Shown here piece after piece: positions 7,204 through 15,168 of a stretch of DNA of 64,000 nucleotides. The position numbers were made by a program, and so were the translations under genes. The stretch comes from Burkholderia sp. SRS-W-2-2016 (lineage in GTDB: Bacteria > Pseudomonadota > Gammaproteobacteria > Burkholderiales > Burkholderiaceae), in assembly GCF_001931485.1 (NCBI RefSeq), contig NZ_MSDV01000071.1:1-64000 (forward strand), given 5' to 3'. The notes under the pieces are model-generated. The model saw only the letters and a list, made by a program, of their open reading frames with translations, did not search any database and was not told the DNA's origin. Numbering within the stretch: the stretch's first letter is position 1; each line of letters begins with the position of its first letter.

Positions 7204-8498
7204 GTGCGAGCACCGAAAAATTCCAACGCGCGCCGCAGCTCCGGCCTGCTCTGCGCGTAGCTCGCGAGCGGCGTGCCGGCCTGCGCCGCTTCCCACGCGT
7301 CGCGCACGCTCGTCACGCCCGCGGCCGGTCCGTCCGGATGCGCGAGGATGCCGCCGCCGCACATGAACAGCAGATCGTTCGATTGCGCCGCATCGAACGT
7401 AACCGGCGCGGTGCCGGCCCATTGTCCCGACGAAAACGCCGGGAGCACCCGGTCGTCGCCAGCGGCGCTCAAAGGCGTCGCGCAATCGCGCGCCGACTCG
7501 ATCACCTCGGCGTCGCTCTGCGCGAACTTGCCGGCCAGTCCATGCACGTGCATATGATCGACGCCGGCCAGTCGCCACAACGTCTGATACGCCTGAAACG
7601 ACATGCCGAGCGCAGGATCGCGCGACATCATTCCGTAGCCGTTGCGATGCGCGTGCAGCACCAGCGGCGTCGAACGGCGCAGCGACTGGATCGCGGAAAA
7701 GCCGCACCAGTTCAGGCTCGCCATCACGCAGTTGCCGCCTTCGCGTTCGACCAGCTCCGCGTGAGCGCGCATCGCGTCGAGGTCGTCGGTGATATTGAAC
7801 GCGACCATCACCGGCCGGCCGCTGCGCTCGCGATACGCGCGCACTTCGGCCATCACCGCGCGCACGCGCTCGGCAAGCGGCGCATGCTCAGGGTTCGCGG
7901 ATACTTCGTCATCCTTGATGAAGTCGATGCCCGCCTCGCACAACTCGCGCACCAGCGCCGCGGTTTCGCTCGCGCTCAGGCCGACGTTCGGCTTGATGAT
8001 CGTGCCGATCAGCGGCCGGCCGCTGACCTGTGTAAGCGCGCGCGTACCGGCCACGCCGTGACGCGGCAACTCGAAGCGCGCGCGATACGCGGCGGGCAGT
8101 CGCAGCGACAGCAGACGCATGCCGGTCACTTCGCCGAGATCGTACAGATTGCCGGCGACGGTCGCCGCGAGTGTCGGCAGATTCGCACCGATATTCGCGA
8201 GCGGAAAAGACAGCGTCACGCGCGCGCGCCGCCACGGTCCCGGCGTGCGCTGGCGGGTCAGCCATGCGCTCGGCAACGCGGGTTGCGCGGCAGCTTCCAG
8301 TTCGTCGATCCGCAGCACCGTCGCACGACTACGCGCGCGCAGCGCATCGGATTCATTAGCAACCCGTACGAAGGTGCCGCTCGACTGCTCGCCGGCCATC
8401 ACGTCGGCGACCCGCGCCGGATCGAGCGGCGTTTCGATCAGATAGTCCGCTTCGAGCGTGTCGCTGTCAGCCGGCGGCCGCACGTGTACAGAACTCAT
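7200..8498 (-). CDS. RuBisCO-like protein (form IV), OiaX-like candidate
   Basis: 432 aa with a full RuBisCO large-chain fold. Seen: GTIIKPNVG (Lys169), DFIKDDE (Lys195 with Asp197/Glu198, the carbamate/metal site), LHAHRNGYG (His282, His284, Arg285), loop-6 Lys324 in GLAGKF, SSGQWAG and the phosphate-loop GGGI. Metal-site and loop-6 lysines are retained, so it should be an active enolase-type enzyme on a phosphorylated keto sugar acid. Overlaps its neighbours by ATGA on both sides in the order VOC, RuBisCO-like, kinase. Known partners of DUF1537 kinases are the 3-oxo-isoapionate-4-phosphate transcarboxylase/hydrolases (OiaX), giving 3-phosphoglycerate and glycolate. True carbon-fixing RuBisCO is excluded by context and divergence. 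Confidence 0.85.
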   Translation of the reverse strand: MSSVHVRPPADSDTLEADYLIETPLDPARVADVMAGEQSSGTFVRVANESDALRARSRATVLRIDELEAAAQPALPSAWLTRQRTPGPWRRARVTLSFPLANIGANLPTLAATVAGNLYDLGEVTGMRLLSLRLPAAYRARFELPRHGVAGTRALTQVSGRPLIGTIIKPNVGLSASETAALVRELCEAGIDFIKDDEVSANPEHAPLAERVRAVMAEVRAYRERSGRPVMVAFNITDDLDAMRAHAELVEREGGNCVMASLNWCGFSAIQSLRRSTPLVLHAHRNGYGMMSRDPALGMSFQAYQTLWRLAGVDHMHVHGLAGKFAQSDAEVIESARDCATPLSAAGDDRVLPAFSSGQWAGTAPVTFDAAQSNDLLFMCGGGILAHPDGPAAGVTSVRDAWEAAQAGTPLASYAQSRPELRRALEFFGART

Positions 8499-9034
8499 AA
8501 CGTGCCCAGATCGGGGAACGGACGGACCGGCTCGCGACCGTTCCAGTCGCGCGACGCCGCATAGATCATGTCGAACAGCTTGCCCTTCGGACCGGCAATC
8601 TCCGACAGTTCGATCACGGTGCCCGGATGATCCTCGGTATCGAAGTAGACGAAGCGGCCATTGCGCCCCACCTCGCCGCTCATCGCAACCTTGAAGCCCT
8701 GCTGCTGCAAACGCGCGAGATCGGCGTCGAACGAGGTCGTCCAGTACGCGTTGTGCTGCAAACCGGTATTCCCGGCGGCGAGAAAATCGCGGTACATCGA
8801 AGGCGCGTCGTTGCGCGTCTGGATCAGTTCGACCTGCAACGGTCCCGAATTGGCGAGCGCCACCGAGTTGTGCACCTCGTAGCGCTCGCCGCGATACGTA
8901 TAGTTTTCGATCGGCACCCGTTCGTTGTAAAACCACGGACCGACGCCGAGCACGCGGCTCCAGTAGTCCATCGCGGCTTCGATATCGCGCACCACGTAGC
9001 CGGCCTGCCGGATTTCGCCAAAGAAACGACTCAT
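8495..9034 (-). CDS. VOC (glyoxalase/dioxygenase fold) family protein
   Basis: 179 aa with the vicinal-oxygen-chelate fold: IRQAGYVVRDIEAAMDYW at the N-terminus, VELIQ in the first module, LQHNAYWT starting the second and GTVIELSE near the end, which supplies His and Glu metal ligands. A good GGGAGAG ribosome site precedes the ATG at 9034. First gene of the enzyme unit, overlapping the RuBisCO-like gene by ATGA. VOC proteins act as isomerases, epimerases, lyases or dioxygenases; here it may prepare the acid sugar before phosphorylation. It is not a member of the published apionate pathway that I recall, so this cluster could be a variant route. Confidence 0.8.
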   Translation of the reverse strand: MSRFFGEIRQAGYVVRDIEAAMDYWSRVLGVGPWFYNERVPIENYTYRGERYEVHNSVALANSGPLQVELIQTRNDAPSMYRDFLAAGNTGLQHNAYWTTSFDADLARLQQQGFKVAMSGEVGRNGRFVYFDTEDHPGTVIELSEIAGPKGKLFDMIYAASRDWNGREPVRPFPDLGTL

Positions 9035-9125
9035 GAAACTCTCCCGTTGCTGCGGGTTTTAAAGGACGAGCGACACCCCGGCGCCGCGCGAACGCAGCGC
9101 CCGAATGCAGCGGATTAATGAATGT

Positions 9126-11012
9126 TTAGAGAAAGCCGATCGAGATCCACGGGATGGCCGCGACCAGCAGCAGGCCGACCAGCAGCGCGCCCATATAGCC
9201 GATGATCGGGCGAATCCCCGCGTCGGGATTGACCTTGCTGATCGCGCAGGCCGAGTAGTAGCCGACGCCGAACGGCGGCGAGAACAGCCCGACGCCCATC
9301 GACAGAATCACGACGATCGCGTAATGCACTTCGTGAACCCCGGCGAGACGCGCAATCGGAAATAGCAGCGGACCGAACAGCACGATCGCGGGAATACCTT
9401 CGAGTACGCTGCCGAGCATCACGAATACGACGATCGACACCGCGAGAAAGCCATACGCGCCGCCGGGCATCGACTGCATCAATTGCGCGAGATCCTGCGA
9501 AAAACCCGACTGCGTGAGCGCCCACGCCATCGCGGTCGCACAGCCGATGATGAACAGGATCGCGCCCGACAGCGTCGCCGCGTCGACCAGCATCCGGCCG
9601 AGCCGCCGCCATTCGAAGCGCCGGTAGATCAGCAGCCCAGCGAGCATCGAATAGGCGATACCGATCGTCGACACTTCGGTCGCGGTGGCGACGCCCTCGA
9701 CCACCGCCATCCGGATCACGAACGGCAATGCGAGCGCGGGCAACGACACGACGAACAGGCGGCCGATCTGCCGGCGCGTGAAACGCTGCGCGCCGCTCAG
9801 ATCTTCACGGCGATAACGCCACCAGACCACCACGCACAGAATCGCCGCGAGTACCGCGGCCGGCAACATGCCCGCGGTGAATAGCGCGGAGATCGACAGC
9901 CCCGTTACCGAGCCGATCGTAATCAGCACGATGCTCGGCGGAATCGTTTCGCTTTGCGCGCCGGTGGTCGCGAGCAATGCGACGAGATCGCCTTCGGATG
10001 CGCCGCGCTTTTTCATCTCGGGAAACAGTACCGGCGCAATGGCCGCCATGTCCGCGACTTTCGAACCGGAAATGCCGGACACCAGATACATTGCGCCGAT
10101 CAGCACGAAGGAAAGTCCGCCGCGCACATGGCCGACCAGACTCGCGAGAAATTCGATCATCGCGCGCGCCATCCCGGTCATTTCAATTAGTAGACCGAGA
10201 AACACGAATAGCGGCACCGCGAGCAGCACCAGATGCGACATCCCCTCGTCCATCCGGCCGACCATCACTTCGAGCGGCGTATAAGTGGACAGCCCCAGAT
10301 AGCCGAAGGTCGCGAGTGCGAACGAGAAGCCGATCGGTACGCCGGAGAAGATGCCGACCGCGACCACGCCGACGAAGAAGATCAGCAGATTGATCTTGCC
10401 GAGCGTCTGAAACCACGGACCTGCCGTGATCGCCACCGCGCCGAGTACCGCCGCGATCGCCAGCACGATCAGCACGTCGCGCAGGCGGCTCACCTGCGCA
10501 AGACGGATCAGCCCGACCGCCAGCATCAGCACCGCGCCGACCGGCAGCGCGAGCGCGCGCCATGCATTGCTGATCTGCAACGCGGGCGTGACGATTGCCG
10601 CTTCTCCCGACGCGTAGTCGTACGCCGGTGCAATCAACAGCGCCAGCAATGCGATCGACGCGACGATCGCGAGCGTATCGACGAACGCGCGCGAGCGCGG
10701 CGCGAGCCGACTGACCAGCGCGGTCATCCGCATATGCTCGCCGCGCCGCAACGCGAGTACCGCACCGAGCATCGCGAGCCACAGAAACAGAATGCCGGCC
10801 AGTTCATCGGACCAGACGAGCGGCTGATGCAACACGTAGCGCGATACCACGCCCGCCAGCATCACGACGATTTCGACCGCGAGCAGCGCGGCCGCGCACA
10901 CTTCGACGAGCGCGACCAGCCCGCGGTCGACGCTCCCCAGCCAGCGTCGCGACACACTCGTCGCGTTCAACGGCACGCCGGCGTCCGCCGGATGCAATGC
11001 GTGATTCGCCAT
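9126..11012 (-). CDS. TRAP transporter fused permease (DctQ-DctM)
   Basis: 628-aa inner-membrane protein joining the small DctQ subunit (about residues 30-190, four helices, motif WSDELAGILFLWLAMLGA) to the large DctM channel subunit (about 205-628, many helices, SGISGSKVADMAAIAPVLFP and SPPFGVGYY). It imports organic acids with a sodium or proton gradient. The ATG at 11012 has an AAGGAG site 6 nt upstream; the longer frame to 11141 lacks support. Lies directly after the binding protein and before the VOC-RuBisCO-like-kinase genes, so transport and catabolism form one minus-strand operon. Confidence 0.92.
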   Translation of the reverse strand: MANHALHPADAGVPLNATSVSRRWLGSVDRGLVALVEVCAAALLAVEIVVMLAGVVSRYVLHQPLVWSDELAGILFLWLAMLGAVLALRRGEHMRMTALVSRLAPRSRAFVDTLAIVASIALLALLIAPAYDYASGEAAIVTPALQISNAWRALALPVGAVLMLAVGLIRLAQVSRLRDVLIVLAIAAVLGAVAITAGPWFQTLGKINLLIFFVGVVAVGIFSGVPIGFSFALATFGYLGLSTYTPLEVMVGRMDEGMSHLVLLAVPLFVFLGLLIEMTGMARAMIEFLASLVGHVRGGLSFVLIGAMYLVSGISGSKVADMAAIAPVLFPEMKKRGASEGDLVALLATTGAQSETIPPSIVLITIGSVTGLSISALFTAGMLPAAVLAAILCVVVWWRYRREDLSGAQRFTRRQIGRLFVVSLPALALPFVIRMAVVEGVATATEVSTIGIAYSMLAGLLIYRRFEWRRLGRMLVDAATLSGAILFIIGCATAMAWALTQSGFSQDLAQLMQSMPGGAYGFLAVSIVVFVMLGSVLEGIPAIVLFGPLLFPIARLAGVHEVHYAIVVILSMGVGLFSPPFGVGYYSACAISKVNPDAGIRPIIGYMGALLVGLLLVAAIPWISIGFL

Positions 11013-11074
11013 CCTGCTGTCTCCTTGCGCTCGCCCGCCGCGCGTGGTCCGAGGCTCGCCCGGGCGCGACGCGC

Positions 11075-12100
11075 TCACGCGAGTTTGCCGACCGACTGCT
11101 CGAGCAGATCCCACGCCTCGTTGCCAAAGCGGCCTTTCCATTGCCCATAGAAGCCGGCCTGGCGCAGCGCGGTACGGAACGTTTCCGGTGCCGGACGATT
11201 GATCGCGAGCCCCTTCTTTTGCAGATCGGCGACCGCCGCGTCATTCAGTTTGCGCACGTCCTCACGCTGCTTGAGTCCCGCCTGATTGAACGCGTCGCTG
11301 ACGATCCCCTGCAGATCTTTCGGCAGCCGCTGCCACGCGCGCGGGTTCAATACGAACCAGTAGCCGTCCCACATATGATTGGTCAGCGAGCAGTACTTCT
11401 GCACTTCGTAGAGCTTGGCGACCTGCACGATCGGCAGCGGGTTTTCCTGCGCATCGACGATATGCGTTTGCAGCGACGAATACACTTCGCTGAATTGCAG
11501 ACTGGTCGGCGCGGCGCCGAGTCCTTTGAACATGTCGATACTGAGCGGACTCACCGGCACGCGAATCTTCAGACCGCGCATGTTCTGCGCGTCGACGATC
11601 GGCGCGGTACTGGTGGTGGTCTGACGAAAGCCGTTGTCCCACATCTTCTCGAACGATTCGAGTCCGGCCTTCTGCATCGCCGCGCGCACATACGCGCCGA
11701 GCTTGCCGTCCATCGCGCGCCACACCTGGTCGTAATCGCTGAACGCAAAACCGACCGCGTTAATCGCGACCGACGGCGCCAGCGTCGACACCACCAGCGC
11801 CGACGGCGTGAACATTTCGATGCCGCCGCTACGCACCTGCGCGAGCATGTCGGTGTCGCCGCCCAACTGGTTGTTAGGGAAAATCCGGATCTCGATGCGC
11901 CCTTTCGACGCCTCGCGAACCTGATTCGCCGCTTCCTGCGAGCGTACGTTCAGCGGATGCGTGAGCGGCAGGTTATTGCCGTACTTGAACACGAACTCCG
12001 GCCCGGACGCGGCGCGCACGATTGCCGGAAAGCCCAGCGCACTGGCCACCGGGACGGCGGCCGCGGCACGCAGCAGACTGCGTCTCGCGAGGTTGGTCAT
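11075..12100 (-). CDS. TRAP transporter substrate-binding protein (DctP family)
   Basis: 341-aa periplasmic receptor. The N-terminus has a twin-arginine-like signal (ARRSLLRAAAA, cleavage near FPAIVRAA). DctP landmarks include RIEIRIFPNNQLGG, the carboxylate-binding Arg region GLKIRVPVSP, and SLQTHIVDAQENPL. The start MTNLARR at 12100 has GGAGAC about 8 nt upstream, so the 15 upstream residues are omitted. First gene of the operon; its promoter region carries an operator-like repeat for the divergent LacI regulator. The ligand is presumably the sugar acid used by the downstream enzymes. Confidence 0.9.
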   Translation of the reverse strand: MTNLARRSLLRAAAAVPVASALGFPAIVRAASGPEFVFKYGNNLPLTHPLNVRSQEAANQVREASKGRIEIRIFPNNQLGGDTDMLAQVRSGGIEMFTPSALVVSTLAPSVAINAVGFAFSDYDQVWRAMDGKLGAYVRAAMQKAGLESFEKMWDNGFRQTTTSTAPIVDAQNMRGLKIRVPVSPLSIDMFKGLGAAPTSLQFSEVYSSLQTHIVDAQENPLPIVQVAKLYEVQKYCSLTNHMWDGYWFVLNPRAWQRLPKDLQGIVSDAFNQAGLKQREDVRKLNDAAVADLQKKGLAINRPAPETFRTALRQAGFYGQWKGRFGNEAWDLLEQSVGKLA

Positions 12101-12133
12101 CAGCGTCTCCATGCTTATAATTGATGTGACTTT

Positions 12134-12156
12134 CGAATCCATCAAAATCCATCATC
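12134..12156. promoter_or_regulatory. Operator-like site A for the LacI regulator
   Basis: On the minus strand GATGGATT is repeated in tandem (GATGGATTTTGATGGATT). It lies 34 bp before the TRAP binding-protein start, in position to block that transcript. The same TTGATGGATT word recurs at site B. Confidence 0.55.
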
Positions 12157-12252
12157 GTCTGCCGCAACGCTCTGATTTCCGGTCATCAGCGTTACGGTGT
12201 CGGCGTGATAGCTGCAAGACTAGGCGCGCGCGGTAACTGCTGTCAAACCGCC

Positions 12253-12276
12253 AATTTGATGTTTTTTGATGGATTT
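12253..12276. promoter_or_regulatory. Operator-like site B for the LacI regulator
   Basis: TTTGATG followed by TTTTTTGATGGATTT, 19 bp before the regulator ATG. It shares TTGATGGATT with site A, about 120 bp away; two matching sites at this distance would allow looping and autoregulation. Confidence 0.55.
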
Positions 12277-12294
12277 CTATCGCTAAGGACTGCC

Positions 12295-13362
12295 ATGTCC
12301 GAACCGCTTCAGCTTTCCGACGCCGCGCGGCTCGCTTCTTCCGCGCGCATTCCCGACATCGCGCGGGCGGCTGGTGTCTCGACCGCCACCGTCGATCGCG
12401 TGCTCAATGGCCGTGATGGCGTGCGTGCGGTCACCGCGCAGCGCGTGTTGCAGGCCGCCGCGCAACTCGGTTATCTGCTGACCCCGGCCGCGCCGGTCGT
12501 ATCGACCGCGAAGCCCCCGCGGATCGCCTTTCTATTGCCGGCCGGCACCAATCGCTATTTGCGCATGCTCGGCGACTACATCGAATTCGCTCACGAGCAA
12601 TGGAGTGCGCTCGGCATGAAATGCCGGGTGCACTACGTGGAGAGTTTCAATCCGAACGAATTGGCCGACCGTCTGTTGCATTACGGACAGCGGGCGGACG
12701 GTGTCGTTTTCATGGCGCTAGAACATCCGGTGGTGCGCGACGCGGTCAATACACTCGCGGACCAGGGAATACCGGCCATTACGCTGATCTCCGATCTGTC
12801 GAACTCGCGCCGCCTCGCGTATGTCGGCATCGACAATCGCGCGGCCGGACGCACCGCGGCGTTGCTATTGGGCCGTTTCATGGGGCCGCGCCCGAGCGGC
12901 AAGATCGCGATGCTGGCGGGAAGCCTCAATTACCGTGGACACGAAGAGCGCGAAATCGGCTTTCTGCATCTGATCGAATCGACGTTTCCGCAGGTCCGCG
13001 TGATCGGACTGCGTGAAGGACACGACGATAGCGAGCGCAACTACAGACAGACGCGCAAGTTGCTCGAAGAACATCCCGATCTCGCCGGCATCTATAACAG
13101 CGGGGGCGGCTCCGACGGCGTCGCGCGCGCCATCGTGGAAGCGCGCTCGGAACAGAAGATCCTGTTCGTCGGACATGGACTGACGCCCGATACGCGCGCA
13201 TTGCTGATAGACGGCACGATGGACGCATTGATCACGCAAACGCCGCAGGCGATGGTCGGCAATTGCCTGCGCATCTTCGGCAACGTGCGCGACCGGCGCG
13301 ATGCGCTGAGCGACGTGAAGCCGGTGCAGTTCAGCATCGTATTGCGTGAGAATCTGCCCTGA
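12295..13362 (+). CDS. LacI family transcriptional regulator
   Basis: 355 aa. The N-terminal LacI helix-turn-helix and hinge are clear (IPDIARAAGVSTATVDRVLN, about residues 18-37), followed by a type I periplasmic-binding-protein fold that would sense the pathway ligand. The ATG at 12295 has AAGGAC upstream; the 30-residue longer frame would cover operator B. Divergent from the TRAP/RuBisCO-like operon, with shared operator-like repeats in the 195-bp gap, so it is the probable local repressor. Confidence 0.9.
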   Translation: MSEPLQLSDAARLASSARIPDIARAAGVSTATVDRVLNGRDGVRAVTAQRVLQAAAQLGYLLTPAAPVVSTAKPPRIAFLLPAGTNRYLRMLGDYIEFAHEQWSALGMKCRVHYVESFNPNELADRLLHYGQRADGVVFMALEHPVVRDAVNTLADQGIPAITLISDLSNSRRLAYVGIDNRAAGRTAALLLGRFMGPRPSGKIAMLAGSLNYRGHEEREIGFLHLIESTFPQVRVIGLREGHDDSERNYRQTRKLLEEHPDLAGIYNSGGGSDGVARAIVEARSEQKILFVGHGLTPDTRALLIDGTMDALITQTPQAMVGNCLRIFGNVRDRRDALSDVKPVQFSIVLRENLP

Positions 13363-13431
13363 GCAACGGCGCGATTAGGTGATTTCGTCTGACGGAACGC
13401 GCCGTTGCCGAGTTAGCGCTTCGGGTGGCTC

Positions 13432-13447
13432 AGGCACGCGAACTGCT
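13432..13447 (+). promoter_or_regulatory. Sigma-54-like element before the 24-aa membrane peptide
   Basis: AGGCAC, five bases, CTGCT, with the correct GG-N10-GC spacing. A hairpin TCGTAT...ATACGA follows in the presumed 5' UTR directly before the GAAGGAG ribosome site. Weaker than the elements near 3463 and 4822. Confidence 0.42.
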
Positions 13448-13490
13448 GAATCTCCCTCGTATTCCAATTCGATACGAAGGAGAACACATC

Positions 13491-13565
13491 ATGCCTTATC
13501 TGATCGGCTGGCTGCTTGGCGTTCCGTTGATCGTACTCGTGATTCTGTACCTGATTTTCCACTGA
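13491..13565 (+). CDS. 24-residue single-helix membrane peptide
   Basis: The reading frame starts MPYLIGWLLGVPLIVLVI and ends YLIFH, almost entirely one hydrophobic helix. A textbook GAAGGAG site sits 8 nt before the ATG, and a sigma-54-like element lies upstream. It is far below normal gene-calling length. It recalls the DUF3309 peptide at 5338 in size, hydrophobicity and promoter type, but is not a homologue. The function is unknown. Confidence 0.6.
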   Translation: MPYLIGWLLGVPLIVLVILYLIFH

Positions 13566-13625
13566 GGGTGTGCGGAGGCTGGAATCACACGTTGTTCCGG
13601 CGGCGGTATCCGGCTGGTTTTCAGA

Positions 13626-14255
13626 TCAGCGGACCGCCGCCATTAGCGCGCCCATCCCAACCAGCAGAGTTCCCATCAGGCGGTTCACCGCGCGTAGCCG
13701 CGCCGGCCGCTGCAGAACCGTGCGCAGCCGGTGAGAAAAGATCGCCGTCGAGGCAACGCCCAACGCAAACACCACCGCAAAAGTACTGGCCAGCAGCAGA
13801 TACTGCTGATTGGCGGACCAGTGCGCGTCGTCCATCGACGTGCTGATGAATTGCGGAAAAAACGACGGAAAGAACAGCAACGTTTTCGGATTCAGGCCCG
13901 ACGTCGCGAAGCCGCGCCAGAACAAGCCGCGATGAGCGGCGTTGCCGATCTGCTCGGGCGACGTCGACAATGAACCGCTGCGCCATTGTTTGAAGCCGAG
14001 ATACACCAGATAAATCGCGCCGACCCAGCGCAACACGATCAGCGCGCGCTCGTCGATCAGCAACAGCGAATTCAGACATAGCGCGGTGAGCGCCAATTGC
14101 AGCAGCACCGCGCAGGTGCCGCCCCACACGCACGGCAACGCCGCGCGCCAACCGGCGCTCAACGCCTGGCTCATCGTCAGGACGTTGACCGGACCGGGGG
14201 AATAAACGAGCACCGCGGAAGCGAGAAGAAAGGACACATACAGCTGGATCGGCAT
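13626..14255 (-). CDS. LysE/RhtB family amino-acid exporter
   Basis: 209 aa, five to six membrane helices, with the family N-terminus VYSPGPVNVLTMSQALSAGW and the conserved SGLNPKTLLFFPSFFPQF. Exports amino acids or related metabolites. I start at the Met at 14255 (MPIQLYVSFLLAS); a Met at 14318 would add 21 residues and neither has a clear ribosome site. Divergent from an Lrp/AsnC regulator, the usual arrangement for controlled amino-acid exporters. Its upstream region carries a set of strong hairpins. Confidence 0.88.
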   Translation of the reverse strand: MPIQLYVSFLLASAVLVYSPGPVNVLTMSQALSAGWRAALPCVWGGTCAVLLQLALTALCLNSLLLIDERALIVLRWVGAIYLVYLGFKQWRSGSLSTSPEQIGNAAHRGLFWRGFATSGLNPKTLLFFPSFFPQFISTSMDDAHWSANQQYLLLASTFAVVFALGVASTAIFSHRLRTVLQRPARLRAVNRLMGTLLVGMGALMAAVR

Positions 14256-14376
14256 CGGCGAAGCAACGGGCAGAAGTGCAAAAAAGCACAGGGTTGAGAT
14301 AGACACATGAGAGAACATGCGTCCACGCCCGGCGAGCGCGTGTTCCGGCGCGGGTAACGCCGGAATCCGCCCGCGT

Positions 14377-14460
14377 GCCGCCTTCCTGTGAAGGCGGCGA
14401 GACACCGGAGAGCAGCTTGTGGCTGCTAGAGACCGGCAGGCTGAAGACCTGCGGTCCGGA
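14377..14460. ncRNA. Unassigned cluster of hairpins in the LysE/Lrp gap
   Basis: Three stems follow one another: GCCGCCTT/AAGGCGGC (14377-14398), AGCAGC/GCTGCT (14411-14427) and GACCGGCAGG paired with CCTGCGGTC (14431-14456). On the minus strand this would be the leader of the LysE exporter mRNA. It matches no riboswitch consensus I can recall (glycine, lysine and yybP were considered). A structured leader is possible, not shown. Confidence 0.35.
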
Positions 14461-14543
14461 CGGTTGTCCCGGGCATGAATGCATGGTGAAAATATACCGG
14501 GAGCCCCGCTGGATAGGCTTCTTAAAGGTAGAGGCCGACGCAC

Positions 14544-14571
14544 TTGCAACGGAATTATCTACACCTATAAT
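14544..14571 (+). promoter_or_regulatory. Sigma-70 promoter of the Lrp gene
   Basis: TTGCAA, 16 bases, TATAAT. The -10 box is perfect, with the start point expected near 14578, 27 bp before the ATG. Confidence 0.7.
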
Positions 14572-14604
14572 TCGCTTCTACAAAATAACTTCCCGATCCC
14601 GCCG

Positions 14605-15078
14605 ATGACTACCCGAACCCGCCCGCTCGACGCGCTCGACCGCAAGATCATGCGCGCGCTGCAAAAGAACGCCCGCCTCAGCAACGCGGAACTCGCCGAT
14701 CTGGTCGGCATGTCGACCACCGCGTGCTGGAACCGTACGCGCCAGCTCGAAAACGAAGGCTATATTCGCGGCTACGTCGCGCTGCTCGATCAGCAGAAGC
14801 TCGGTTTCGCCGACGTGGTGCTGCTCGAAGTCACGCTGGACCGCCACGACGACGACGCGCTCGCGCGCTTCGGCGCCGAACTCGCGACGCTCAGCGAAGT
14901 ACTCGAGGCGTATTTGGTCTCGGGCGATTACGACTATCTGGTGAAGGTCGCGGTGGACGGCACCGCGGGCTACGAACGCTTTCTGCGCGAGAAGCTCTAC
15001 AAGATCGCCGGCATTCGCCATAGCCGCTCGATGTTCGCGCTGCGCTGTATGAAGAGCATTCCGTCGATTGCGATTTGA
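14605..15078 (+). CDS. Lrp/AsnC family transcriptional regulator
   Basis: 157 aa. The N-terminal winged helix (LDALDRKIMRALQKNARLS, then AELADLVGMSTTACWNR) is followed by the RAM effector domain with VVLLEVTLDRH and the VSGDYDYLVKV core. Start at 14605 follows a good sigma-70 promoter. It is divergent from the LysE exporter and probably activates it in response to an amino acid. Confidence 0.92.
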   Translation: MTTRTRPLDALDRKIMRALQKNARLSNAELADLVGMSTTACWNRTRQLENEGYIRGYVALLDQQKLGFADVVLLEVTLDRHDDDALARFGAELATLSEVLEAYLVSGDYDYLVKVAVDGTAGYERFLREKLYKIAGIRHSRSMFALRCMKSIPSIAI

Positions 15079-15168
15079 CGGATTGCGCAGACTTCGCGCA
15101 ATAGAGCGCCCTGTGTTGCGGCGCTCCATCTATTTGCCAATCCGGCTCGCGATTCTTTTACCTGCCGT

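Noticed and set aside
7204..7707. N-terminal extension of the acid-sugar kinase frame to 7707
   Set aside because: It is the shadow of the RuBisCO-like gene; the ATGA overlap at 7203 gives the natural start.
8499..8936. N-terminal extension of the RuBisCO-like frame to 8936
   Set aside because: It lies inside the VOC gene in another frame; the true start at 8498 overlaps the VOC stop.
14377..14460. Glycine or lysine riboswitch upstream of LysE
   Set aside because: The conserved glycine-aptamer core (CCGAAGG..GCAA) and the lysine-aptamer core are both absent. Kept only as an unassigned structure.
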